From Erysipelotrichia bacterium (GTDB lineage: Bacteria > Bacillota_I > Bacilli_A > RFN20 > CAG-826), in NCBI GenBank assembly GCA_012511695.1, contig JAAZFO010000086.1, positions 1-5,388 on the forward strand: a stretch of 5,388 nt of DNA, written 5' to 3'. The notes below the pieces were generated by a model. That model saw only the letters and a list, made by a program, of their open reading frames with translations. It had not been told where the DNA came from and searched no databases. Shown in pieces: positions 1 to 5,388 of the stretch; positions within the stretch are counted from its first letter, which is position 1; each line of letters begins with the position of its first letter. The position numbers and the translations under genes are program-made.

Positions 1-580
1 GCACTGGGCCATCGATGACCGTTAACATATCTTTTGGATCAAGTTCCACAACCGCACCACCGAGAACCGATTTAGAACGAACATCGAGTAATGGATAAAA
101 CATGGCTGAGCCATAATACAAATAGACGCGGCCATCTTCAACATAAACAGCGGGATCGAAAAGTAAATAATTTTTACTCCATTTCTTTAAATCGACATTG
201 CCATGATACTTAAAGGGTCCGGCTGGATTATCAGCCACAGCGCAGTGAATAACCCAAGAACGGGTAGAAATACCTGGAGAAGGGGAGTAGTACAAATAGA
301 ATTTGCCATCCGGCCCTTGGCAAGCATCTGGAGCATAATAAGCTCTCTTACCATTAGTTGTGGGGTCATCAATCTTTCTCCAAATGACACCTTCATACCG
401 CCAATCGGACAAGTCGTCGATCGGGGCTGACCAAGTGACGTAATCGTTCAAACAAAAATTATTACCATTGAAGCGATCGTGCGAACCATAAACGTAGACA
501 CGACCATTAAAAACATGAGGTTCACCATCAGGAATATACTCAAAATTTGGTAAATAAGGATTAGTTACTATTTTTTTCAT
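1..580 (-). CDS. Glycoside hydrolase family 43 protein (beta-xylosidase / alpha-L-arabinofuranosidase-like), N-terminal part
   Basis: The gene starts at the ATG complementary to 578-580 and runs off the left edge, so only 193 codons (residues 1-193) are visible. The opening NPYLPNFEYIPDGEPHVF, followed by RVYVYGSHD, is the hallmark first blade of the GH43 five-bladed beta-propeller; D18 is the likely catalytic base. YYAPDACQGPDGKFYLYYSP (residues 81-100) and FDPAVYVEDGRVYLYYG (141-157) continue the propeller, and D142 is the likely pKa-modulating Asp. The general-acid Glu should lie beyond the edge, so catalytic completeness cannot be judged. No signal peptide is seen, so the enzyme probably acts in the cytoplasm on imported xylo- or arabino-oligosaccharides. 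Family knowledge supports beta-xylosidase or arabinofuranosidase activity; the exact substrate is not decidable here. An AGGAGA ribosome binding site lies 8 bases upstream of the start. It is downstream of and co-directional with the nitroreductase gene. Confidence 0.9.
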   Translation of the reverse strand, partial: MKKIVTNPYLPNFEYIPDGEPHVFNGRVYVYGSHDRFNGNNFCLNDYVTWSAPIDDLSDWRYEGVIWRKIDDPTTNGKRAYYAPDACQGPDGKFYLYYSPSPGISTRSWVIHCAVADNPAGPFKYHGNVDLKKWSKNYLLFDPAVYVEDGRVYLYYGSAMFYPLLDVRSKSVLGGAVVELDPKDMLTVIDGPV

Positions 581-588
581 TATAAAAT

Positions 589-594
589 TCTCCT
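589..594 (-). promoter_or_regulatory. Ribosome binding site of the GH43 gene
   Basis: On the minus strand this reads AGGAGA, a strong Shine-Dalgarno match, with 8 bases to the ATG ending at 580. It fixes the GH43 start. Confidence 0.8.
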
Positions 595-609
595 AAATAA
601 TATGTATCT

Positions 610-618
610 ATTCTAGCA
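610..618 (-). promoter_or_regulatory. Possible extended -10 promoter of the GH43 gene
   Basis: On the minus strand this reads TGC-TAGAAT: a TGn extension joined to a 5/6 match to TATAAT. It would start transcription around 603, leaving a short leader of about 20-25 bases that carries the AGGAGA site. No good -35 box is found at normal spacing, which an extended -10 can tolerate. There is no terminator between the nitroreductase stop and this site, so read-through from upstream could also feed the gene. Confidence 0.4.
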
Positions 619-677
619 AGTATATAGCAACAACGCTGATAATCTTTTTGCTTTTTATAAATGATTTTCTTACGAAA

Positions 678-1196
678 TTAGATAAAATTGATGAAATCGG
701 CTTTTCTTTCTTTAATTTCTAAAGAAATACCCTCTTTTATGTAGCCGAGGGCACAAGCGCCAACAATCTTAAAATTTTCAGGAATTCCAAAAGATTTTTT
801 GATTTTTGAGCCCTTATCGGACTGTAGCAGTCGATCAAATTGATTAATCCAACAAGAGCCGAGCCCTAGAGCATGCGCTGCTAAAAACATATTTTCCAAA
901 CTACACGAACCATCAATATCAGTATAATCATCGCCGCGAGGACCAGCGACTAAGATGATGGTTTTTACTCCATGCATACAATCACGTTCTAATATTTCTA
1001 AAGATAAATTGCGCAGTTCCTCAACTTTATTTTCGCTTTTAACGACATAAATATTAATAATTTGACGGTTTCTTGCGCTCGGAGCGTACTTGCCTGCTTC
1101 TGCGACTGCTTGCACCTTCTTCAAGGGCACACGCTTACTTAAGTAAGCACGGCAGCTGACGCGACTCGTGATGAGATTGACAAATTTATTTTCCAT
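678..1196 (-). CDS. Small FMN-dependent nitroreductase family protein
   Basis: This 172-residue protein belongs to the nitroreductase superfamily of cytoplasmic flavoenzymes, which pass electrons from NAD(P)H through FMN to nitroaromatics, quinones or other acceptors. The N-terminal RVSCRAY (R12, S14, R16) matches the FMN-phosphate-binding RxSxRxY motif. APSARNRQ (38-45) matches the PSxxNxQ flavin segment. LENMFLAAHALGLGSCWI (100-117) is the conserved core helix and following loop, and GIPENFKIVGACALGYI (137-153) is the usual C-terminal strand. The length fits the compact 165-180 residue subgroup; enzymes such as NfsB are about 217. The physiological substrate is unknown. An AAAGG ribosome binding site (1206-1210) sits 9 bases upstream. 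The start is only 14 bases after the stop of the kinase-like gene, so the two are probably co-transcribed. No terminator follows the TAA. Confidence 0.92.
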   Translation of the reverse strand: MENKFVNLITSRVSCRAYLSKRVPLKKVQAVAEAGKYAPSARNRQIINIYVVKSENKVEELRNLSLEILERDCMHGVKTIILVAGPRGDDYTDIDGSCSLENMFLAAHALGLGSCWINQFDRLLQSDKGSKIKKSFGIPENFKIVGACALGYIKEGISLEIKERKADFINFI

Positions 1197-1210
1197 ATTT
1201 ATTAACCTTT

Positions 1211-1795
1211 CTATCTATAATATTTTACAGTCATAAGTGCGATATTTTTATTAACTTCGTAATCAGATTTCAAGAGCGATTGGTCGACATCAATCCGCTT
1301 ATTGTGACAATATTTGATGAAATCTCTAGTGAAAAACCAAAGACGAATATCCTTTTGGATAAATGATTCGTTGCTGACATATTTTTTGCAGTCATATGGC
1401 AAATAGAACAATTTACCATTTGTGTAGACAAAATTATCTGGGCAATAATCCAAGGCAATTTTATCATTTTTTGCATACCAAAAAGTTTTAAATAATAATT
1501 CAATTACTACTTCTGGTAAATCGTTTTTTCGTAATAAGTCAAAACAATTTTCACCTTCGATATAATCGACCACGGCAATCATCGTTTTTTTATTAAAAGT
1601 TTGACATTTTGGCGAGGTGACACCAGACACTCTTAAGCGATGTTCACAATCAACAAAATGCTCAAATCCCTTTTTATCACCCTCAAAATTCTTCAAAAAA
1701 TAAACTTTATTGTTTCTGACCACTTTATAAGAGCGATTGCCAATTTTTTCAAGAACTTGATAAAGTTTTCTTTTGACTTCAAATTGTCTGATCAT
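1211..1795 (-). CDS. Uncharacterised protein with degenerate protein-kinase/phosphotransferase-like fold
   Basis: I do not recognise this 194-residue protein by name. Its motif order resembles a small kinase or aminoglycoside-phosphotransferase fold. YFLKNF (K35) could be the beta-3 ATP-binding lysine, and E51 in CEHRLRVSG the helix-C glutamate. AVVDYIEGENCFDLL (74-88) looks like a hinge segment. LDYCPDNFV (115-123) resembles the catalytic loop DxxPxNF, with D116 and N121. YLPYDC (131-136, D135) would occupy the DFG position. The usual HGD before the loop is replaced by ALD and the glycine-rich loop is poor, so it may be an atypical kinase or a pseudokinase. No membrane segments are seen. It is the promoter-proximal gene of a leftward unit with the nitroreductase. 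No Shine-Dalgarno precedes the ATG; a promoter lies so close that the mRNA may be leaderless. The kinase assignment is inference from motifs only. Confidence 0.75.
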   Translation of the reverse strand: MIRQFEVKRKLYQVLEKIGNRSYKVVRNNKVYFLKNFEGDKKGFEHFVDCEHRLRVSGVTSPKCQTFNKKTMIAVVDYIEGENCFDLLRKNDLPEVVIELLFKTFWYAKNDKIALDYCPDNFVYTNGKLFYLPYDCKKYVSNESFIQKDIRLWFFTRDFIKYCHNKRIDVDQSLLKSDYEVNKNIALMTVKYYR

Positions 1796-1801
1796 AACAC
1801 T

Positions 1802-1829
1802 ATTTTAGCGATAAAATTACGATTAGCAA
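1802..1829 (-). promoter_or_regulatory. Leftward promoter for the kinase-like/nitroreductase unit
   Basis: On the minus strand TTGCTA (1824-1829) and TAAAAT (1802-1807) form a -35/-10 pair with a 16-base spacer. The -10 ends only 6 bases before the A of the ATG at 1795. The predicted transcription start therefore falls on or next to the start codon, implying a leaderless transcript. Confidence 0.5.
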
Positions 1830-1843
1830 ATAAAAACCATCAC

Positions 1844-1873
1844 TATTGTCCACTTAACAATATATAATATTGC
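1844..1873. repeat. Overlapping inverted repeats in the divergent spacer (possible operator)
   Basis: TATTGT (1844-1849) is inverted as ACAATA (1857-1862) across a 7-base spacer. The second arm also forms CAATAT (1858-1863) with ATATTG (1867-1872). Three TATTG half-sites in alternating orientation thus cover the pepT -10 region. The region is AT-rich, so chance is a real alternative. Confidence 0.3.
1863..1868 (+). promoter_or_regulatory. Possible -10 element of the pepT promoter
   Basis: A perfect TATAAT lies here and would start transcription near 1875, giving a leader of about 18 bases that contains the GGGGA ribosome binding site. No recognisable -35 hexamer is seen 16-19 bases upstream, so either an activator helps or the true promoter differs. 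Confidence 0.4.
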
Positions 1874-1880
1874 ACATATA

Positions 1881-1885
1881 GGGGA
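1881..1885 (+). promoter_or_regulatory. Ribosome binding site of pepT
   Basis: GGGGA lies 7 bases before the ATG at 1893 and supports that start, which also matches the N-terminus of PepT proteins (ERFIRYAKIDTQ). Confidence 0.65.
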
Positions 1886-1892
1886 CGACATT

Positions 1893-3083
1893 ATGAATAA
1901 GAACATTGAAAGATTTATTAGATACGCAAAAATCGATACTCAAGCTGATGAAAATAGTTCTACAATACCATCGACTGAAAAACAAAAAAATTTAGGGCGA
2001 TTGCTCGTTAAAGAATTAATAGAATTGGGTTTAGATAATGCCTATATGGATGAATACGGTATAGTTTACGCCCATTTAGCGGGTGAAGGAGAAGTGATCG
2101 GTTTAAATGCCCACATAGATACCGCGACTGAAGTCTCCGGTGAAAATGTCAAACCTCGCTTAGTCGCTAACTGGGATGGGAGCGATATTATCCTAAACGA
2201 CGAATACTCGATTACTTTAAAACAGTTTCCACACATGGAACAAGTTATCGGACATGATTTAATCGTCACTGATGGTAATACCCTTTTAGGGGCCGATGAT
2301 AAAGCAGGAATTGCCATTATTATGGGAGTACTTGATTATTTAAAACAACATCCCGAAATAAAACATCACCCTTTAGCAATTGCCTTTACAGTTGATGAAG
2401 AAATCGGACGCGGTCCTAAATATTTTTCACTAGAAAAAATGCAAGCTGATTACGCATATACAGTTGATGGCGGTCCGATCAATCACATAAATTGTGAAAA
2501 TTTCAATGCTCAGCAGCTGACAGTGCAAATTGCCGGTGTTGCCGTCCATCCAGGCGAAGGAATAAACACTTTAATAAACGCCTTGCAGCTGCAAGCACAA
2601 TTTATTAATGCTTTGCCAGAAAAAGAAACACCTTTTTACGCTGATGAAGGCTATTGGCATTTGACAACGGCTAGTGGTTCGAGTGAAAAATCACAATTTT
2701 CCGCTATTTTGAGAAACTTTGACCGTGAAAAATTAGAACAATTAAATACAAAAATATACGAGATTCGTGATCAACTAGCGCATAAGTACCCCACTGCCAA
2801 GATTGAAGTGTCAATTACTGAACAGTATAAAAATATGAAAAAATATGTCGATCAAGATCCGCGTCCAGTTAATAAAGCGGTCGCGGCGATGAAAAAACTC
2901 GGCATTAAGCCAGTTTTCACTCGCATTAAAGGTGGGACCGATGGAGCCACTTTCTCAAAAATGGGCTTAGTCACTCCTAATTTAGGGACAGGAAGTGCCA
3001 ATCACCATGGACGATTCGAATTTTTATCTGTGCAACTTTTTGAAAAAATGATTGATATTGTCTTAGAAATCATTAAAAAATAG
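1893..3083 (+). CDS. pepT: Peptidase T (tripeptide aminopeptidase, M20B zinc peptidase)
   Basis: PepT is a cytoplasmic dizinc aminopeptidase that removes the N-terminal residue from tripeptides, finishing the breakdown of imported peptides. The whole family pattern is present. KIDTQADE (14-21) is the N-terminal signature, and AHIDTAT carries metal ligand H74 and D76. LLGADDKAGIA (131-141) holds the bridging Asp. TVDEEIGRGP (166-175) holds the catalytic E169 and metal E170, and YTVDGG holds D192. A VHPG motif opens the dimerisation domain. GGTDGATFSKMG and NHHGRFEF (H372) complete the C-terminal site. At 396 residues it is slightly shorter than typical PepT (about 408-410). After VHPG the usual small/lysine stretch is replaced by EGINTLIN, a modest divergence. 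No key residue is missing. It is the first gene of a rightward pair, 15 bases ahead of a membrane protein, and is transcribed away from the kinase-like gene. Confidence 0.96.
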   Translation: MNKNIERFIRYAKIDTQADENSSTIPSTEKQKNLGRLLVKELIELGLDNAYMDEYGIVYAHLAGEGEVIGLNAHIDTATEVSGENVKPRLVANWDGSDIILNDEYSITLKQFPHMEQVIGHDLIVTDGNTLLGADDKAGIAIIMGVLDYLKQHPEIKHHPLAIAFTVDEEIGRGPKYFSLEKMQADYAYTVDGGPINHINCENFNAQQLTVQIAGVAVHPGEGINTLINALQLQAQFINALPEKETPFYADEGYWHLTTASGSSEKSQFSAILRNFDREKLEQLNTKIYEIRDQLAHKYPTAKIEVSITEQYKNMKKYVDQDPRPVNKAVAAMKKLGIKPVFTRIKGGTDGATFSKMGLVTPNLGTGSANHHGRFEFLSVQLFEKMIDIVLEIIKK

Positions 3084-3098
3084 CGTATTATTAAAATT

Positions 3099-3632
3099 AT
3101 GAAAAGAACACTTTTTCGCCAAATTTTTTTTGAGTTAGCTTCAGTCGTTGGAAGTGTCGCTATCGGAGTGACAATCTTAACTTTTATTGATCGTGGCGTT
3201 GTCATTGACAAAACCTTTATTGCTTTTGTGATTTTATTAATCGGTGTTATTGAAATCGTTAATTTTTTAGGCGTAAAAGATTCTGTGAGGATGAGAAATA
3301 TCCCAAACATGATCACTGATTTAATCGCCGTGGTCCTTAGTCTATTTTTATTTTTTTTAAACATGCAACTAAAAACTGTTCTCTTAATTTGGGCCATTAC
3401 TTATCTAACTTTGTACACTGCTAGAACTGTGATTAACGTTATTAATTTTAAATACAAGCCTTTATTTTGTGGAGTTAAAATTGTCCTTGCTGTAATCCTA
3501 ATGGTCTATATGATTATTTTATTAGTCTTAGGAGAAAGTTTTATTATTACCAGTATGAGCTTTATCGGCTACGCTTTATTAATCGAAGCGGTCATGTTGC
3601 TGGTGGAATTTTTGATTCATCACTATCAATAA
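3099..3632 (+). CDS. Six-helix integral membrane protein, possibly DUF308/HdeD-like
   Basis: This 177-residue protein is almost entirely hydrophobic. Six probable transmembrane segments fall near residues 10-29, 38-58, 70-88, 92-115, 123-145 and 148-173, with short basic loops (RMR at 64-66, KYK at 118-120). The helical-hairpin layout, including FIAFVILLIGVIEIVNFLGV in the second helix, resembles DUF308/HdeD-type proteins, whose function is generally unknown. I offer that only as a resemblance. No catalytic motif is visible. It begins 15 bases after the pepT stop without a clear Shine-Dalgarno, so it probably relies on the pepT transcript and perhaps on translational coupling. Its frame is the same as pepT's, with only the TAG at 3081 and five further sense codons between them. 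Two eight-T runs (3124-3131, 3351-3358) lie inside the gene and are potential slippage sites. No clear terminator follows. Confidence 0.85.
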   Translation: MKRTLFRQIFFELASVVGSVAIGVTILTFIDRGVVIDKTFIAFVILLIGVIEIVNFLGVKDSVRMRNIPNMITDLIAVVLSLFLFFLNMQLKTVLLIWAITYLTLYTARTVINVINFKYKPLFCGVKIVLAVILMVYMIILLVLGESFIITSMSFIGYALLIEAVMLLVEFLIHHYQ

Positions 3633-3706
3633 TACGGACATCAATCTGTTTATTATTTACACTAAATACCTCTTATCTCATTGTGCTCTCCGTAACTATT
3701 TAATGA

Positions 3707-3735
3707 TTGACAAATGACGCCTTTACCATTAACTT
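3707..3735 (+). promoter_or_regulatory. Possible promoter of the transporter/phosphodiesterase unit
   Basis: A perfect TTGACA -35 (3707-3712) is followed after 17 bases by TAACTT (3730-3735), a weak -10 with 3 of 6 matches. Better -10-like hexamers, TATAAG (3741-3746) and TATAAC (3754-3759), lack a -35 at normal spacing. The start point is therefore unsure. Confidence 0.35.
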
Positions 3736-3746
3736 TCACTTATAAG

Positions 3747-3763
3747 CGTGGTCTATAACCGCG
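3747..3763 (+). repeat. Short hairpin in the presumed leader of the transporter gene
   Basis: CGTGGT and ACCGCG pair as a 6-bp stem (one G-U) around a CTATA loop. It lies about 10 bases before the Shine-Dalgarno. If transcription starts near 3742 it would form the 5' end of the mRNA, where it could stabilise the transcript; as DNA it could instead be an operator. Confidence 0.4.
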
Positions 3764-3772
3764 AAGAAAGAT

Positions 3773-3776
3773 AGGA
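3773..3776 (+). promoter_or_regulatory. Ribosome binding site that decides the transporter start
   Basis: AGGA lies directly against the first ATG (3777) but 6 bases before the second in-frame ATG (3783). Normal spacing therefore favours 3783. Confidence 0.6.
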
Positions 3777-3782
3777 ATGATT

Positions 3783-5231
3783 ATGGAACAAACAGTTAAT
3801 GCAACCTTTAAGTTGAATTATAAACGTACTTTTCTTATTGGTTTTGCTTTTTTTGGTATTTTACTGCTCTGGCAAGTTTATGACTCCTGGTGCCCAACTC
3901 TATTAACAGAATTATTTATGGATGCTTTCAATACCGCGAGCAACGAAGATGTGCAATATCTTGTCGGTGTTGTCATGGCAATGGACAACCTCGCAGCGTT
4001 GATTTTACTGCCGATATTCGGCATTTTATCTGATAAAACGAATAGCAAAATTGGTAAACGGATGCCTTATATCATTATTGGAACATTCGTCTGCGCTGTC
4101 GCTTTTCCTTTTATCCCCGTTTTCTTTCATTACAATAATATGGTTGGTGTCATCGTCATGATGGCGATTGTTGTTATTTTTATGATGATGTATCGCAACC
4201 CCGCCGTTGCTTTAATGCCAGACTTAACTCCGAAGCCATTACGGTCTAAGGCTAACGGTGTCATCAACATCATGGGCTACATCGGTGGAGCTTTTGCTAC
4301 CGTGGTTGGTATTTTCTTTGTTCTTAGTGAATATTTAGGGACTAAAATGATTACTGACGACGTTGGCCAACAAGTTCTCGCTCCATTCACATGGGCGCAT
4401 AACAACATCTGGGCTCTTGAAGTTCCATTTTTATTAGCGTCAGTCTTAATGGTTATTTCGGTTGTGGTATTATTTTTTAACATCGATGAAAACAAAGTCA
4501 AAGCGGAAATCGCTGATGATTTAGAACTCGGAGAAAAGCTTTCCGCCACTGCTGATGAGGTTGATGATGATAAACCGATGAGTCGCGCTAATAGGATGAT
4601 GCTCATTTTAATTCTTGCGGCCGTATTCTTTTGGTTTATGGCGGACAATGGAATTAGCACCTTTATGGGCAACTTTACTATTTACTATTTAAAAGCCTCA
4701 ACTAGTTCACTGATGATCAATACAATAGTTGGGGGCGTTGGTTCCGTGTTAGGCTTTGGTTTAGGAGGAATGATTGCCGGCAAGTTTGGCCGTAAATGGA
4801 CAGTTTTAGGAGGCTTAGGGTTGACTTTAGCATCTTATGCAGTTTGGATTGTTGGGATGTTCACCTTCTTAAGCGGCGCTGCTGGTGCTGGTAGCTTTCC
4901 TACTATCCTTTGGGTCATTTGGTTTATCAAAGGCTTTGGGATGTCCTTAGTCCATCTCAATTCTTTCCCAATGGTTGTCGAACTTTGTAACGCCAAAAAG
5001 ATTGGCGCGTTCACCGGTTACTATTATGCTTCTTCCATGGCCGCACAAACGATTACTCCGATTGCGCTTGGATCATTATTATTAATTGATAATATTGACT
5101 GGGGCTTCCTACCGATATATGCTGCCATCTGTGTGATTGTGGCAATAATCATTTTTATGTTTGTTAAAAATGTTAATGTGAAAAAAACTGATATTTTAAT
5201 TGGCGTGGACGCCTTTGGAGATGATATTTAA
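3783..5231 (+). CDS. MFS sugar-type cation symporter (SLC45 / GPH-like), 12 transmembrane helices
   Basis: This inner-membrane carrier probably imports a glycoside or related solute with H+ or Na+. Numbering from the upstream ATG at 3777 (484 residues), helix 1 ends in the SLC45-like WQVYDSWCP (32-40). Helix 2 runs into GILSDKTNSKIGKRMPYI (82-99), the MFS/SLC45 loop GxxSDxxxxxxGKRxPY. YRNPAVALMPDLTP (139-152) resembles the R-x-P...PDL element of the same families. About six helices precede a long acidic cytoplasmic loop (235-270, containing DENK and DEVDDDK) and about six follow; GKFGRK (335-340) is the second-half copy of the loop motif. The C-terminal tail ends in DAFGDDI. The substrate cannot be read from sequence. 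The stop lies 2 bases before a phosphodiesterase start, so the two are surely co-transcribed. The ATG at 3777 is the alternative start, adding two residues. Confidence 0.88.
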   Translation: MEQTVNATFKLNYKRTFLIGFAFFGILLLWQVYDSWCPTLLTELFMDAFNTASNEDVQYLVGVVMAMDNLAALILLPIFGILSDKTNSKIGKRMPYIIIGTFVCAVAFPFIPVFFHYNNMVGVIVMMAIVVIFMMMYRNPAVALMPDLTPKPLRSKANGVINIMGYIGGAFATVVGIFFVLSEYLGTKMITDDVGQQVLAPFTWAHNNIWALEVPFLLASVLMVISVVVLFFNIDENKVKAEIADDLELGEKLSATADEVDDDKPMSRANRMMLILILAAVFFWFMADNGISTFMGNFTIYYLKASTSSLMINTIVGGVGSVLGFGLGGMIAGKFGRKWTVLGGLGLTLASYAVWIVGMFTFLSGAAGAGSFPTILWVIWFIKGFGMSLVHLNSFPMVVELCNAKKIGAFTGYYYASSMAAQTITPIALGSLLLIDNIDWGFLPIYAAICVIVAIIIFMFVKNVNVKKTDILIGVDAFGDDI

Positions 5232-5233
5232 TT

Positions 5234-5388
5234 TTGAAAGCATTAGCAATTTCCCATCGTGGTTGGCATGAAAAATATTATGAAAATACTCTCAATGCCT
5301 TTAAAGAAGCAGCCAAGATGGACTTTTATGGCATTGAAACTGATATTCATTTAACTAAAGATAATTACTGGATTGCTCACCATGACGC
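5234..5388 (+). CDS. Glycerophosphodiester phosphodiesterase family protein, N-terminal part
   Basis: Fifty-one codons are visible before the right edge. The sequence KALAISHRGWHEKYYENT followed by LNAFKEA, GIETDIHLTKDNYWIAHHD is the diagnostic start of the GDPD TIM barrel. H8 (HRG) and H50 (HHD) are the catalytic histidines, and E35 and D37 are metal ligands. The family hydrolyses glycerophosphodiesters to glycerol-3-phosphate and an alcohol using a divalent metal. No signal peptide is seen, so a cytoplasmic UgpQ-like role is more likely than a secreted GlpQ-like one. The best start is TTG at 5234, because the only upstream in-frame codons (ATT, TTA, TAT) are less likely and a stop follows at 5222. 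GGAG at 5217-5220 is rather far away (13 bases). The gene begins 2 bases after the transporter stop, implying translational coupling. Confidence 0.9.
   Translation, partial: MKALAISHRGWHEKYYENTLNAFKEAAKMDFYGIETDIHLTKDNYWIAHHD

Larger units (their letters stand above)
3633..3776. other. 144-bp spacer between the membrane-protein gene and the transporter gene
   Basis: I see no gene here. It holds a perfect TTGACA, a GC-containing hairpin near its right end and the transporter's ribosome binding site. TACGGA (3633-3638) and TCCGTA (3689-3694) are exact inverted copies 50 bases apart. No strong rho-independent terminator is visible, so read-through from pepT remains possible. Confidence 0.5.

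Noticed and set aside
203..430. Rightward open frame inside the GH43 gene
   Set aside because: It is a shadow of the strongly supported leftward GH43 frame and has no ribosome binding site or recognisable motif.
640..656. T-rich stretch after the nitroreductase gene as a terminator
   Set aside because: No GC-rich stem precedes it on either strand. On the minus strand it is an A-rich run, the wrong polarity for terminating the leftward genes.
1640..1867. Rightward open frame overlapping the kinase-like gene and the divergent spacer
   Set aside because: It is antisense to a better-supported coding frame, with low-complexity K/I/N/F content, and would overlap the pepT promoter region.
3002..3397. 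Leftward open frame opposite pepT and the membrane-protein gene
   Set aside because: Its composition (I/T/K-rich) is that of an antisense shadow of hydrophobic coding sequence, and it spans two real genes on the other strand.
3628..3657. AATAATA ... TATTATT hairpin after the membrane-protein stop as a terminator
   Set aside because: The stem is purely A-T with an internal loop and no following T tract, so it is unlikely to be stable enough to terminate transcription.
3741..3754. cre-like (CcpA/LacI-type) site with central AAGCGT upstream of the transporter
   Set aside because: It matches about 8 of 11 fixed positions of the cre consensus and misses the G at position 2 and the final A. That is too weak to call, especially as it overlaps the hairpin.
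4277..4672. Leftward open frame opposite the transporter gene
   Set aside because: It is antisense to conserved transporter helices, with no start signal or recognisable domain.

Overview
This is a low-GC (AT-rich), gram-positive-like chromosomal window. Genes are tightly packed, purine-rich ribosome binding sites precede several of them, and every tryptophan I read is TGG, so the standard bacterial code fits. The mix of a PepT-type peptidase, an intracellular GH43 glycosidase, an SLC45/GPH-like sugar transporter, a small nitroreductase and a degenerate kinase-like protein suggests a fermentative Bacillota member (Bacilli, Erysipelotrichia or a Mollicutes relative). This placement is inference; there is no rRNA or other taxonomic marker here.

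Layout. Three genes lie leftward (minus strand) in the first 1.8 kb. From their upstream end they are a kinase-like protein of unknown role (1211-1795), a small FMN nitroreductase (678-1196) whose ribosome binding site touches the end of the kinase-like gene, and the N-terminal 193 codons of a GH43 glycosidase (580 to the left edge). GH43 has its own promoter candidate, but no terminator separates it from the nitroreductase gene. A 97-bp divergent spacer (1796-1892) follows, with a promoter candidate in each direction. Rightward run a tripeptidase gene (pepT, 1893-3083) and, 15 bp later, a six-helix membrane protein (3099-3632). After a 144-bp spacer come a 12-helix MFS transporter (3783-5231) and, 2 bp later, the start of a glycerophosphodiester phosphodiesterase that runs off the right edge.

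How they may work together. The genes look like ordinary nutrient acquisition: peptide trimming, xylan or arabinan oligosaccharide cleavage, and uptake coupled to hydrolysis. The transporter/phosphodiesterase pair is the clearest functional unit. It raises the possibility that the transporter's substrate is a glycerophosphodiester rather than a plain sugar.

I found no mobile element, CRISPR array, RNA gene or convincing new multi-gene system. The points most worth a second look are the uncharacterised kinase-like protein with its apparently leaderless promoter, and the transporter-GDPD pairing.
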